This document shows, piece after piece, positions 48,628 to 57,644 of a stretch of DNA of 64,000 nt. The notes below the pieces were generated by a model. The model did not search any database and had not been told where the DNA came from. It worked only from the letters and a program-made list of their open reading frames with translations. Position numbers and translations under genes: made by a program. This DNA comes from Ectopseudomonas mendocina (GTDB lineage Bacteria; Pseudomonadota; Gammaproteobacteria; Pseudomonadales; Pseudomonadaceae), in contig NZ_SCFY01000010.1 of assembly GCF_007049795.1 (NCBI RefSeq), positions 124,001 through 188,000 on the forward strand, written 5' to 3'. Numbering within the stretch: the stretch's first letter is position 1; each line of letters begins with the position of its first letter.

Positions 48628-49536
48628 ATGAAACTGCAACGGCTGATGGTCGTCATCGACGCCGAACACCAGCAACAACCGGCCCTGCAGCGGGCCGTCG
48701 AAGTGGCGCGCGAGACCGGCGCCGCCCTGCACTTGCTGCAGGTCGAGTATCACCCGAGCCTGGAGAGCGGCCTGCTGGACAGTCAGTTGCTCAACCGCGC
48801 CCGTGAAGCCATCCTGCGGCAGAGTCATGAGGCGCTACGCGCCAGCGTCGCCCACCTGAGCGATGAAGGGTTCAGAATCGAAGTGGACGTACGCTGGGGC
48901 AAACGCAGCCACGAGGAGATACTCGCCCGCGTTGCCGTGCTGCAGCCGGACATCCTGTTCAAGTCGACCCACCCCAGCAGTGCACTACGACGCCTCTTGT
49001 TCAGCGATACCAGCTGGCAACTGATCCGACGCTGCCCGGCGCCACTGTGGCTGGTGCACGATGCCAAGCCCCGCGGCCAGAGCCTGTGCGTCGCGCTCGA
49101 CCCGCTGCACAGCGCGGACAAACCTGCCGCCCTCGATCATCAGTTGATTCGCACCAGCCAGGCTCTGCAGGCTGCGCTTGGCCTGCAAGCCGAGTACCTG
49201 CATGCACAGGCACCGCTGCCACGCTCGCTGCTGTTCGACGCTGAGGTAGCGCAGGAATACGAAGACTACGTGAACCAGTGCAGCCGCGAGCACCGCGAGG
49301 CCTTCGACAAGCTGATTGGCCAATACGCCATCGATCGGGCGCAGGCCCACCTGCTGGACGGATTTGCCGAAGAAGTCATTCCAAAATTCGTGCATGAGCA
49401 CAATATCGGCCTGCTGGTAATGGGTGCCATCGCCCGCGGCCATCTGGACAGCCTGCTGATCGGCCACACCGCGGAGCGGGTACTGGAACGCGTCGAGTGC
49501 GATCTGCTGGTGATCAAACCGGACGGCAAAGGGTAG
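48628..49536 (+). CDS. Universal stress protein (tandem Usp domains)
   Basis: A 302-residue protein with two Usp folds: residues 1-150 (RLMVVIDAEHQQQPALQRAV) and 155-302 (the second ending GHTAERVLERVECDLLVIKP with the GxxAERV loop). The UspE-type layout suggests a dimer-like monomer that binds or lacks ATP. In pseudomonads such genes support survival under low oxygen. An ANR-type box lies upstream, and pyk follows 71 bases later on the same strand. Start MKLQRLMVVID has GGTGAGG upstream. Confidence 0.9.
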   Translation: MKLQRLMVVIDAEHQQQPALQRAVEVARETGAALHLLQVEYHPSLESGLLDSQLLNRAREAILRQSHEALRASVAHLSDEGFRIEVDVRWGKRSHEEILARVAVLQPDILFKSTHPSSALRRLLFSDTSWQLIRRCPAPLWLVHDAKPRGQSLCVALDPLHSADKPAALDHQLIRTSQALQAALGLQAEYLHAQAPLPRSLLFDAEVAQEYEDYVNQCSREHREAFDKLIGQYAIDRAQAHLLDGFAEEVIPKFVHEHNIGLLVMGAIARGHLDSLLIGHTAERVLERVECDLLVIKPDGKG

Positions 49537-49607
49537 TGCACAGGAACAATGACTACAGCTGGATGGCGTAGTAGCCTCCCGAACATAGTTCACTAGGGAG
49601 TTCGTGC

Positions 49608-51059
49608 ATGACCTTTCGCCGCACCAAAATCGTCGCCACCCTGGGCCCGGCCAGCAGCTCGCCGGAAGTGCTGGAGCAACTGATCCTCGCCGGTCTCGAC
49701 GTGGCCCGTCTGAACTTCTCCCACGGCACGCCGGACGACCACAAGGCGCGCGCCGCTCTGGTTCGTGAGCTGGCCGCCAAGCACGGCCGCCATGTCGCCC
49801 TGCTCGGCGACCTGCAAGGCCCGAAAATCCGTATCGCCAAGTTCGAGAACAAGCGTATAGAGCTCAAGGACGGCGACCTGTTCCGCCTGTCCTCCAGCCA
49901 CTCGCGCACGGCCGGCACCCAGGAAGTGGTCGGCATCGACTACCCGGCGCTGATCCAGGACTGCGATGTCGGTGACGAACTGCTGCTCGACGACGGCCGC
50001 GTGGTCATGCGCGTCGAACTTAAGGGTGCCGATGAACTGCACTGCCGCGTACTGATCGGCGGCCCGCTGTCGGACAACAAGGGAATCAACCGCCGTGGCG
50101 GCGGCCTGACTGCGCCAGCGCTGACCGAGAAAGACAAGGCCGACATCAAGGTCGCCGCCGAAATGGACCTGGATTACCTGGCTGTGTCCTTCCCGCGTGA
50201 TGCCGCCGACATGGACTACGCCCGTCGCCTGCTCACCGAAGCCGGCGGTACCGCCTGGCTAGTGGCCAAGATCGAGCGCGCCGAAGCCGTGGCCGATGAC
50301 GAAGCGCTGGACGGCCTGATCCGCGCCAGTGACGCGGTGATGGTCGCCCGTGGCGACCTGGCCGTGGAAATCGGCGATGCCGAGCTGGTCGGCATCCAGA
50401 AGAAGATCATCGCCCACGCCCGTCGCCTGAACAAAGCCGTGATCACTGCCACGCAGATGATGGAGTCGATGATCCACAGTCCGATGCCGACTCGCGCCGA
50501 AGTCTCGGACGTGGCCAACGCCGCGCTGGACTACACCGATGCGGTGATGCTGTCGGCCGAGAGCGCCGCTGGCGAATACCCGGTCGAAGCCGTGCAGGCC
50601 ATGGCCCGCGTGTGCCTGGGCGCCGAGAAGCACCCGACCAGCAAGCAGTCCAGCCACCGCCTGGGCCGCACCTTCGAGCGCTGCGACGAAAGCATCGCTC
50701 TGGCGACCATGTACACCGCCAACCACTTCCCCGGCGTGAAGGCAATCATCAGCCTCACCGAGAGTGGCTACAGCCCGCTGATCATGTCGCGCATCCGCTC
50801 GTCGATCCCGATCTTCGCCTTCACCCCGCACCGTGAAGCCCAGGCCCGCGTGGCACTGTTCCGTGGCGTCTACACCGTGCCGTTCGACCCGGCCTCGCTG
50901 CCAGCGAACAAGGTCAGCCAGGCGGCGGTGGACGAACTGCTCAAGCGCGGCGTGGTCGAGCCGGGCGACTGGGTGATCCTGACCAAGGGTGACAGCTACC
51001 ACGGTACCGGCGGCACCAACACCATGAAGATCCTGCACGTCGGCGATCAGATGGTGTGA
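49608..51059 (+). CDS. pyk: Pyruvate kinase
   Basis: A 483-residue glycolytic enzyme transferring phosphate from phosphoenolpyruvate to ADP. Motifs: RTKIVATLGPASSSPEVLEQ at 4-23, RLNFSHGTPDDHKARA at about 36-51, the catalytic lysine in WLVAKIERAEA near 220, and IQKKIIAHARRLNKAVITAT near 263-282. Both type I and type II forms exist in Pseudomonas and the length does not separate them. It is followed by a strong terminator and preceded by the stress protein gene, which may share transcripts under low oxygen. Confidence 0.96.
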   Translation: MTFRRTKIVATLGPASSSPEVLEQLILAGLDVARLNFSHGTPDDHKARAALVRELAAKHGRHVALLGDLQGPKIRIAKFENKRIELKDGDLFRLSSSHSRTAGTQEVVGIDYPALIQDCDVGDELLLDDGRVVMRVELKGADELHCRVLIGGPLSDNKGINRRGGGLTAPALTEKDKADIKVAAEMDLDYLAVSFPRDAADMDYARRLLTEAGGTAWLVAKIERAEAVADDEALDGLIRASDAVMVARGDLAVEIGDAELVGIQKKIIAHARRLNKAVITATQMMESMIHSPMPTRAEVSDVANAALDYTDAVMLSAESAAGEYPVEAVQAMARVCLGAEKHPTSKQSSHRLGRTFERCDESIALATMYTANHFPGVKAIISLTESGYSPLIMSRIRSSIPIFAFTPHREAQARVALFRGVYTVPFDPASLPANKVSQAAVDELLKRGVVEPGDWVILTKGDSYHGTGGTNTMKILHVGDQMV

Positions 51060-51074
51060 TCCACCCTTGAACGA

Positions 51075-51107
51075 AAAAGGCCGCTCATCGAGCGGCCTTT
51101 TGTTTTT
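51075..51107 (+). terminator. Terminator of pyk
   Basis: AAAAGGCCGCT and AGCGGCCTTTT form an 11-bp perfect stem with loop CATCG, followed by GTTTTTTA. Starts 16 bases after the pyk stop; strong and likely bidirectional. Confidence 0.92.
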
Positions 51108-51127
51108 TAGTAGTGAGCCGCTTGCCG

Positions 51128-51211
51128 GTAGGGTGCGCCGTGCGCACCGATTTTTCGTGGTGCACTGTCTTCCAGCCACAACCAGCCCTGGTGCGCGAGA
51201 CGCACCCTACG
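51128..51211. repeat. Large inverted repeat overlapping crotonase stop
   Basis: GTAGGGTGCGCCGTGCGCACC (from 51128) is matched in reverse by GGTGCGCGAGACGCACCCTAC (to 51210), about 18 of 21 positions, with about 40 bases between. The stop codon of the enoyl-CoA hydratase (51207-51209) lies in the right arm. It is the same repeat class as 28095-28198. Confidence 0.75.
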
Positions 51212-51980
51212 CGAATTTGGAAAAATCCGGCTTCCTGCGCTGCATGAAGGCCGTCAACGCCTCGATGGCCTCGGGCGAATGCAGACGTTGGCCGAACAGG
51301 GCGCCCTCCTCTTCGATGACCTTGCGCAACTCCTCGCGTCCCGGCGCACGCATCAGGCGCTTGCTGTCGACAACCGCCGATGGCGCCAGGTCGAGAAAAC
51401 GCTGCGCCATCTCACGCGCCTTGCTCAACGTCGCCGCACCGTCGTCCAGTGCCTGGTTGGCGATGCCCCAGGCTGCGGCCTGCTCGCCCGTGAACGCCTG
51501 CCCCAGCAACAGCAACTCGGCGGCGCGCGCGTGCCCCAGCAAGCGCGGCAGGATCAGGCTGGAGCCGTACTCGGGGCACAAGCCGAGGTTGACGAAAGGC
51601 ATCTTCAACTGCGCATCACGGCTGACGTAGACCAGATCGCAATGCAGCAACAAGGTCGTGCCGATGCCCACCGCCGGGCCGGCCACTGCGGCGACCACCG
51701 GCTTGCTGAACTCGAACAACGTGCGCATGAACTGGAACACTTCGCTGTTCAGGCCCGTGGGCGGCGCCTGGATGAAGTCGGCGACATCGTTACCGCTGGT
51801 GAAACACGCCTCACCACCAGTGAGTAGCACCACGCGCACGCCCGGGTCGCGCTCGGCCTCGTCCAGCACCTCGGCCATGCCGGCGTACATGGCGCGGGTC
51901 AGCGCATTCTTCTTGTCCGGACGGTGCATGCCCAGGGTCAACAGACCGCCGTCGCGCTCGATATGCAGGTGCTCGCTCAT
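51207..51980 (-). CDS. Enoyl-CoA hydratase/isomerase family protein
   Basis: A 257-residue crotonase-fold enzyme acting on acyl-CoA thioesters. The oxyanion-hole motifs are LTGGEACFTSGNDVADF (near 53-69) and VAAVAGPAVGIGTTLLLHCD (near 95-114); GSSLILPRLLGHARAAELLL follows. The acidic catalytic residues of true 2-enoyl-CoA hydratases are not clearly present, so isomerase or another crotonase reaction is possible. Isolated from other beta-oxidation genes. Confidence 0.88.
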   Translation of the reverse strand: MSEHLHIERDGGLLTLGMHRPDKKNALTRAMYAGMAEVLDEAERDPGVRVVLLTGGEACFTSGNDVADFIQAPPTGLNSEVFQFMRTLFEFSKPVVAAVAGPAVGIGTTLLLHCDLVYVSRDAQLKMPFVNLGLCPEYGSSLILPRLLGHARAAELLLLGQAFTGEQAAAWGIANQALDDGAATLSKAREMAQRFLDLAPSAVVDSKRLMRAPGREELRKVIEEEGALFGQRLHSPEAIEALTAFMQRRKPDFSKFA

Positions 51981-52041
51981 GCCAGGGCTCCAATGGGTGC
52001 GTCATACGCACCGGCGCAAGGCCTGACCGGCCCGGCATAGC

Positions 52042-52980
52042 CTATGCGCGCGTGAGAAAAACGTCGGCGAGCATCTGACTGCGTGGCAAACCGGCCATAT
52101 AGAGGCGCCGCGCTAAGCTGTCGACCGTCAAGGGATGGCCGCAGAGTAAGGCGAGGGTTTGCCGCGAAACAAGGCGCAGTTCGGCCAAAGCAGCCGGCAA
52201 CTGCGCCGCCGTCACCAGTTCCACCTGCAGGTTGGCGTGCTGCGCAGCCAGTGCCTGAAGTTCGTGCGCCAGATAATGCTCGGCCGGCTCATGCGCCACG
52301 TGCAGCAGGCGGATGACGCCCTGGTGCTCCTGACGCAGCGCGTCACGCAAGACCCCGTACAACGGCGCCAGCCCCGTACCGGCGGCAAGCAACCACAGTG
52401 GTCGCGCTTGCCAATCGGCATCGTAATGCAGAGCGCCACCGCGCAGCTCGCCGAGCTGCAGCGAGTCGCCAACCTGCAAGCGCCGCGCAGCATCGCAGAA
52501 CGCGCCGGGCAGGCGGCAGTCGATGTGAAACTCCAGCCAGTCGTCCTCACCCGGCACGCTGGCCAACGAATAAGGACGCGCTACACCCTGCTCATTCCAA
52601 AGCAGCAGGTGCTGGCCGGGGCGATAGCGCAGTGGTTTGGCCGGCTGCAAGCGCAGGCGCAAAACCTGCGGGCTGTGCCAGTCCAGTGCGAGCACCTTGG
52701 CTGACAGGCCGTCACGCTGCGGGTCGAAGGGCTCGACCTGCAGATCCTCGATAACCTGGCACTGGCAGGCCAGGCGCCAGCCCTCGGCGCGCTTGTCGAC
52801 CGCCAGTGTCTCGGGCTGACGGTCCAGCGGCTCGCCGGCAACGCAACGCACAAGGCAAGCATGGCAGCTGCCGGCACGACAGCTGTAGGGCACCGCCACA
52901 CCGCCGCTGAGCAACGCATCGAGCAGGTTGGTTTGCTGGACGACTTGCAGTAGCTGGTCACCGACGCGCAGCTCAGGCAC
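52042..52980 (-). CDS. 2Fe-2S ferredoxin / FAD reductase (phenol hydroxylase reductase-like)
   Basis: A 312-residue electron-transfer protein. Residues about 1-90 are a plant-type ferredoxin with the cysteine set CRAGSCHACLVRC and a fourth cysteine in WRLACQCQV; residues 90-190 form an FAD-binding domain (RPYSLASVPGEDD) and 190-312 an NAD domain (LAAGTGLAPLYGVLRDAL). It would carry electrons from NAD(P)H to an oxygenase-like or other partner. The start GTG at 52980 overlaps the stop of the preceding diguanylate cyclase by 8 bases; the longer frame upstream has no ferredoxin similarity. Partner oxygenase not seen. Confidence 0.88.
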   Translation of the reverse strand: MPELRVGDQLLQVVQQTNLLDALLSGGVAVPYSCRAGSCHACLVRCVAGEPLDRQPETLAVDKRAEGWRLACQCQVIEDLQVEPFDPQRDGLSAKVLALDWHSPQVLRLRLQPAKPLRYRPGQHLLLWNEQGVARPYSLASVPGEDDWLEFHIDCRLPGAFCDAARRLQVGDSLQLGELRGGALHYDADWQARPLWLLAAGTGLAPLYGVLRDALRQEHQGVIRLLHVAHEPAEHYLAHELQALAAQHANLQVELVTAAQLPAALAELRLVSRQTLALLCGHPLTVDSLARRLYMAGLPRSQMLADVFLTRA

Positions 52981-54100
52981 CCGCGTTCTCCCAGCTGGCG
53001 TCGCAACGATTGCGGCCGCCGCGCTTGGCCTGATAGAGCGCCTGATCGGCACGCTGCAGCGCTTCATCGAGATCGTCCCCGGCGACCAACAGTGTCATGC
53101 CGGTGGAGAGGCTCAGATTATCGACCTTCACGCCCACTGGCTCGGCCTTGGCGAAGGCTTCGCGCAAGCGCTCGCAGCAGGCGGTGAACTGATCAGCATC
53201 GGTATTGGGCAATAGCAGCACGAATTCCTCACCGCCATAGCGGGCAATGATGTCGCCGTCACGCAGACAGGCACGGGCCACCGCGGCGAAGGTTTGCAGC
53301 ACCCGATCGCCCGCAGCATGGCCATGAGCATCGTTGATTCGCTTGAAATGGTCCAGGTCGATCAGCGCCAGACCGTGATGCCGCCCGTGGTCCAGATGCC
53401 CCAGTTCGCGGGTGGCCAGACGCAGGAAGTGACGACGATTGAACAGGCCGGTGAGCTCATCGGTAGCGACCAGGTCCTCGAGCTGGCGCATCATCCCACG
53501 CAGGGTGTCCTGGTGCGCTTGCAGGGCGAAGCGGCGTTGGCGCATGCGTTTGCGCATGGCCTGCACGTAGCTGGAGAACAGACATAGCCAGACCAGCAAG
53601 ATGAACAGCACCCACACCTGTAGCCAGGCCATGCTCGGGTCCACCAGCTGCATGCGGTAGGCCTCGACCAGTATCATCGCCGTGAAACCGAAGAAAGCGA
53701 ACGCGGCGCAACGCACGAACACCCGCGGCGGCAGCTGGAACACGCCGAACAGCAGAATCAGTACGTAGAAGACCATCATCACGCCGCGCGCGCTGTCGAA
53801 CAACGCCAGCACCGGTGGCTGCCAGGCCAGCGCCACCAGTACCTGGGCTTCGGTCAGGCTGGGATCTTCACATCGCAGGTTGCGGCCGGACAGAAACAGC
53901 CAGAGAAATACCAATTGGCTGCCGAAAACACCCAGGGTCAGCCAGGCAGCGGTGCTGATGGAACCGAAGAAAAGGCCATTGAACACAGCGAACCAGCAGA
54001 CGAGCGCCATCATCGCGTAAGTAGCGAAGGCCATGGCGAAGCGTTTGAGCAGGAGGCTCTGCAGGCTGCGTTGCGTTCCCCGGCGAGTCGTTGAGCTCAT
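52973..54100 (-). CDS. Membrane diguanylate cyclase (GGDEF)
   Basis: A protein of about 375 residues with five or six hydrophobic segments in the first 180, then a coiled stretch (RMRQRRFALQAHQDTLRG) and a GGDEF domain with RYGGEEF near residue 285 and DLDHFKRINDAHGHAAGD ahead of it. Active site is intact, so it should produce c-di-GMP. The start MSSTTRRGTQ was chosen, but an ATG three codons earlier (54109) is not excluded because neither has a good ribosome site. The reductase gene begins 8 bases inside its end, so the two are probably translated together. Confidence 0.87.
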   Translation of the reverse strand: MSSTTRRGTQRSLQSLLLKRFAMAFATYAMMALVCWFAVFNGLFFGSISTAAWLTLGVFGSQLVFLWLFLSGRNLRCEDPSLTEAQVLVALAWQPPVLALFDSARGVMMVFYVLILLFGVFQLPPRVFVRCAAFAFFGFTAMILVEAYRMQLVDPSMAWLQVWVLFILLVWLCLFSSYVQAMRKRMRQRRFALQAHQDTLRGMMRQLEDLVATDELTGLFNRRHFLRLATRELGHLDHGRHHGLALIDLDHFKRINDAHGHAAGDRVLQTFAAVARACLRDGDIIARYGGEEFVLLLPNTDADQFTACCERLREAFAKAEPVGVKVDNLSLSTGMTLLVAGDDLDEALQRADQALYQAKRGGRNRCDASWENAGA

Positions 54101-54109
54101 GGGCTCCAT

Positions 54110-54573
54110 CCCATACTGGCATCTGGCCGTACTCTACCCCTGTGATCACAAAAAACCTAGGCCGCAGTAGGGGGCCGCCTAAAATCGCGGCGAGCCAGTC
54201 GGCGCAAGAGAGAACAGTCGAAAACGCTTGCAGTCGCGCTCGACGTTACAAGCGATGAATGAGCATGTGACCCGGCTGGCGTCCCGCCAATTATCAAATA
54301 GCGCTGACAAGGCACGACCGTGTGGATGTAGTTGGCGCAGCGACGCAGAAAGCCAAAACCGAGGTCGTCCTGCAAACGCCCGATAACCGCCCACTGCGCC
54401 TGCCATCGACCTTTGGCTGCTGTGCCCGTCACGGCTGGCTGCGGTATACTGCCGCGCCTTTTTGGGCAGCTCTGAAAAATATCAAAGATAATTTTCAGAG
54501 CTGCCCTTCCGCCGTTGCGCCGGGTCTTGTCCGGCGCTTCCTTGTTGATGTTCCCTGATAGAGGAGCGCCCCA
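54110..54573. other. Intergenic leader of fumarase gene
   Basis: These 464 bases contain no gene on either strand that I can support. Features visible are a -10-like TATACT at 54445-54450 and, 14 bases further, a large perfect hairpin (54464-54506, listed separately) followed by a run CGCCGGGTCTTGTCCGGCG that can fold into a second, shorter stem before the ribosome site GAGGAG of the fumarase gene. Confidence 0.55.
54464..54506 (+). promoter_or_regulatory. Perfect 15-bp hairpin in fumarase leader
   Basis: GGGCAGCTCTGAAAA (54464-54478) and TTTTCAGAGCTGCCC (54492-54506) are exact inverse complements around a 13-base AT-rich loop. It lies about 70 bases upstream of the fumarase start. If transcription begins near 54457, the hairpin would sit at the very 5' end of the mRNA, where such stems protect messages from RNase E or form an attenuator. 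The role is inferred; a protein operator is also possible because the arms are a perfect palindrome. Confidence 0.75.
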
Positions 54574-56097
54574 ATGACCGTGATCAAGCAGGACGACCTG
54601 ATTCAGAGCGTTGCCGACGCCCTGCAGTTCATCTCCTATTACCACCCCGTCGACTTCATCCAGGCGATGCACGAGGCCTACCTGAAGGAAGAGTCGCCGG
54701 CCGCCAAGGACTCCATGGCGCAGATCCTGATCAACTCGCGCATGTGTGCCACCGGCCACCGCCCGATTTGCCAGGACACCGGCATCGTCACCGTGTTCAT
54801 CAAGGTCGGTATGGATGTGCGCTGGGACGGCGCCACCATGAGCGTCGACGACATGATCAACGAGGGCGTGCGTCGCGCCTACAACCTGCCCGAGAACGTC
54901 CTGCGCGCCTCGATCCTGGCCGACCCGGCCGGTGCCCGCAAGAACACCAAGGACAACACCCCGGCAGTCATCCACTATTCCATCGTCCCTGGCGACAAGG
55001 TGGAAGTGGACGTCGCAGCCAAGGGCGGCGGCTCCGAGAACAAGTCGAAGATGGCCATGCTCAACCCGTCCGACTCGATCGTCGACTGGGTGCTCAAGAC
55101 CGTGCCGACCATGGGCGCCGGCTGGTGCCCGCCCGGCATGCTCGGCATCGGCATCGGCGGTACCGCCGAGAAGGCCGCGGTGATGGCCAAGGAAGTGCTC
55201 ATGGAGCACATCGACATCCACGAACTGCAGGCTCGTGGCCCTCAAAACAAGATCGAAGAGCTGCGTCTGGAGCTGTTCGAGAAGGTCAACCAGCTGGGCA
55301 TCGGCGCCCAGGGCCTGGGCGGCCTGACCACCGTGCTCGACGTGAAGATCATGGATTACCCGACCCACGCAGCTTCGCTGCCGGTGTGCATGATCCCCAA
55401 CTGCGCCGCCACCCGCCACGCCCACTTCGTGCTCGATGGCTCGGGGCCTGCCGAGCTGGAAGCGCCGGATCTGGACGCCTACCCGGAAATCGTCTGGGAA
55501 GCCGGCCCGAGCGCACGTCGCGTCGACCTCGACACCCTCACCCCGGAAGACGTGCAGAGCTGGAAGCCGGGCGAAACCATCCTGCTCAACGGCAAGATGC
55601 TCACTGGCCGCGACGCCGCACACAAGCGCATGGTCGAGATGCTCAACAAGGGTGAACAGCTGCCGGTCGACCTCAAAGGTCGCTTCATCTATTACGTGGG
55701 CCCGGTCGATCCGATCGGTGACGAAGTGGTAGGCCCGGCTGGCCCAACCACCGCCACGCGGATGGACAAGTTCACCCGGCAGATTCTCGAGCAGACTGGT
55801 CTGCTGGGCATGATCGGCAAATCCGAGCGCGGCCCGACCGCCATCGAAGCGATCAAGGACAACAAGGCCGTGTACCTGATGGCCGTCGGCGGCGCTGCCT
55901 ATCTGGTGGCCCAGGCGATCAAGAAGTCCAAGGTGCTGGCCTTCGCCGAACTGGGCATGGAAGCGATCTACGAGTTCGAAGTGAAGGACATGCCGGTTAC
56001 CGTTGCTGTCGACAGCAACGGCGAATCGGTACACATCACCGGCCCGGCGATCTGGAACAAGAAGATCGCCGAAAGCCTGGCAGTGGAAGTGAAGTAA
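54574..56097 (+). CDS. Fumarate hydratase, class I
   Basis: A 507-residue iron-sulfur fumarase interconverting fumarate and L-malate in the TCA cycle. The N-terminal domain has NSRMCATGHRPICQDTGIVT (about 54-73) with two cysteines; further conserved parts are MVEMLNKGEQLPVDLKGRFI and GPTTATRMDKFT, and KGGGSENKSKM near 150-160. It is homologous to E. coli FumA/FumB in length and order, not to FumC. The 4Fe-4S cluster makes such enzymes oxygen-sensitive, which fits Pseudomonas keeping FumC for iron-poor or oxidising conditions. The start follows GAGGAGCGCCCC. A terminator follows. Confidence 0.96.
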   Translation: MTVIKQDDLIQSVADALQFISYYHPVDFIQAMHEAYLKEESPAAKDSMAQILINSRMCATGHRPICQDTGIVTVFIKVGMDVRWDGATMSVDDMINEGVRRAYNLPENVLRASILADPAGARKNTKDNTPAVIHYSIVPGDKVEVDVAAKGGGSENKSKMAMLNPSDSIVDWVLKTVPTMGAGWCPPGMLGIGIGGTAEKAAVMAKEVLMEHIDIHELQARGPQNKIEELRLELFEKVNQLGIGAQGLGGLTTVLDVKIMDYPTHAASLPVCMIPNCAATRHAHFVLDGSGPAELEAPDLDAYPEIVWEAGPSARRVDLDTLTPEDVQSWKPGETILLNGKMLTGRDAAHKRMVEMLNKGEQLPVDLKGRFIYYVGPVDPIGDEVVGPAGPTTATRMDKFTRQILEQTGLLGMIGKSERGPTAIEAIKDNKAVYLMAVGGAAYLVAQAIKKSKVLAFAELGMEAIYEFEVKDMPVTVAVDSNGESVHITGPAIWNKKIAESLAVEVK

Positions 56098-56113
56098 GCG
56101 TCAACGCTGCAAA

Positions 56114-56144
56114 GCAGAAGCCCGGCCAAGTGCCGGGCTTCTGC
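56114..56144. terminator. Bidirectional terminator between fumarase and dsdA
   Basis: GCAGAAGCCCGGC and GCCGGGCTTCTGC form a perfect 13-bp stem with loop CAAGT, followed by GTTTTC on the forward strand. It lies 16 bases after the fumarase stop and 4 bases before the dsdA stop on the other strand, so it can serve both. Confidence 0.92.
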
Positions 56145-56148
56145 GTTT

Positions 56149-57504
56149 TCAGGCGTCCTGCAGCAACTGCCGGCCACGCGCCAGGTAATGGTCCATCTCC
56201 GCTTCCGGCACCATGCTGCCGCCGGTCGCCCATACCAGATGGGTCGCCTGCGCCATACGCTGAGGAGTGAGGCCCATTCGCTGGCGATAGCCCTGCTGCT
56301 CGCCCAGCACACGCAGCACGCCCGGCATACCGGCCAGCGCCGAAGGTTCAAGGCGCTGACCTTCAGCGCGCTCAAGCAGTGCCAGGTAACGGAACAGCTG
56401 CTCATCACTGACCGTGTAATAGCCATCGATCAGGCGCTGCATGGCGCGGCCGACGAAGCCGGATGGTCGCCCCACGGCCAGTCCGTCAGCAGCCGTGCGG
56501 TTGTCGATACCGAAATCCTGCACCGCTAATGCTTCATGCCGTCCGGTATGCACGCCGAGCAGCATGCACGGTGAATGGGTCGGTTCGGCGAACAGGCAGT
56601 GCACCGCATCGCCGAACGCCAGTTTCAGGCCGAAGGCCACGCCACCCGGCCCACCGCCAACGCCACAAGGCAGGTAGACGAACAGCGGATGCTCGGCATC
56701 GACAACGACACCGGCTGTCGCCAGTTGCTGCTTGAGACGCTCACCGGCCACCGCGTAGCCGAGGAACAGGTGCCTGGAATTCTCGTCATCGACGAAGTGG
56801 CAGCGCGGATCGCCTTCGGCCTGACGCCGCCCCTGCTCCACCGCAACGCTGTAATCGCTGGCGTACTCGACCACCGTCACGCCATGGGCGCGCAGCTTGC
56901 CCTTCTTCCATTGGCGCGCATCAGCGGACATGTGCACCGTGGCCTGGAAACCCAGCCGCGCGCTGATGATGCCGATGGACAACCCCAGGTTGCCGGTAGA
57001 GCCGACGGCTACCTGATAGCCACCGAAGAAGGCGCGCATCTCTTCGCTGTCGAGGCAGGCATAATCGTCATCGAGGCTCAGCAGCCCAGCAGCCAGTGCC
57101 AGGTCCTCGGCATGTTTGAGCACCTCGTAGATGCCGCCACGGGCCTTGATCGAACCGGAGATGGGCAGGTGGCTATCGCGCTTGAGCCACAGGGCGCCGA
57201 TCTCGCCGTCTGCCTGGGCCTCATCAATGAGCAACTCGCGCATCTGCGACACGGGCAGGATGTCCGACTCGATGATGCCACCGCTGGTGGCCGTCTGCGG
57301 AAACACGCGAGCCAGATAAGGCGCGAACCGCGCGAGACGGGCGCTGGCGTCGGCCACGTCTGCGGCGTTCAAGCCCACATCCCCCAGCGCCTCGCTGACA
57401 GGTGCCACGGCGGGGTTGAACCAGCTTGTTTCACGCAAGGCGATCAGCTCGTCGAGTAGCGGGTATTGCGCGCACCACTGGGCGAGCGGCTGACCAAGGA
57501 TCAT
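56149..57504 (-). CDS. dsdA: D-serine ammonia-lyase
   Basis: A 451-residue PLP enzyme converting D-serine to pyruvate and ammonia. The Schiff-base lysine is K120 in [10 protein letters not shown]; the PLP phosphate loop is CGVGGGPGG near 280, and the [11 protein letters not shown] segment near 183 matches the DsdA fold. The start [12 protein letters not shown] was chosen because GAGGAA is 8 bases upstream; a start five codons earlier lacks it. No dsdC regulator or dsdX transporter is adjacent, unlike the E. coli operon. Convergent with fumarase. Confidence 0.95.
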   Translation of the reverse strand: MILGQPLAQWCAQYPLLDELIALRETSWFNPAVAPVSEALGDVGLNAADVADASARLARFAPYLARVFPQTATSGGIIESDILPVSQMRELLIDEAQADGEIGALWLKRDSHLPISGSIKARGGIYEVLKHAEDLALAAGLLSLDDDYACLDSEEMRAFFGGYQVAVGSTGNLGLSIGIISARLGFQATVHMSADARQWKKGKLRAHGVTVVEYASDYSVAVEQGRRQAEGDPRCHFVDDENSRHLFLGYAVAGERLKQQLATAGVVVDAEHPLFVYLPCGVGGGPGGVAFGLKLAFGDAVHCLFAEPTHSPCMLLGVHTGRHEALAVQDFGIDNRTAADGLAVGRPSGFVGRAMQRLIDGYYTVSDEQLFRYLALLERAEGQRLEPSALAGMPGVLRVLGEQQGYRQRMGLTPQRMAQATHLVWATGGSMVPEAEMDHYLARGRQLLQDA

Positions 57505-57644
57505 CGGCAGTTTCCTCATTGCAGGCCGTTAACAACGCCCATTAGATGACGCTGACAGCCATCTGGCAAAGGCCACGAGCGGCAGGTAAGCGGAACGATA
57601 CCTGCCCAGGAGTGGCCTAACCGGGAAACCGCCAAGGAGTTGCC

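Noticed and set aside
54157..56034. A 625-residue reverse-strand reading frame over fumarase
   Set aside because: It is antisense to the clear class I fumarase gene and has low-complexity shadow composition.
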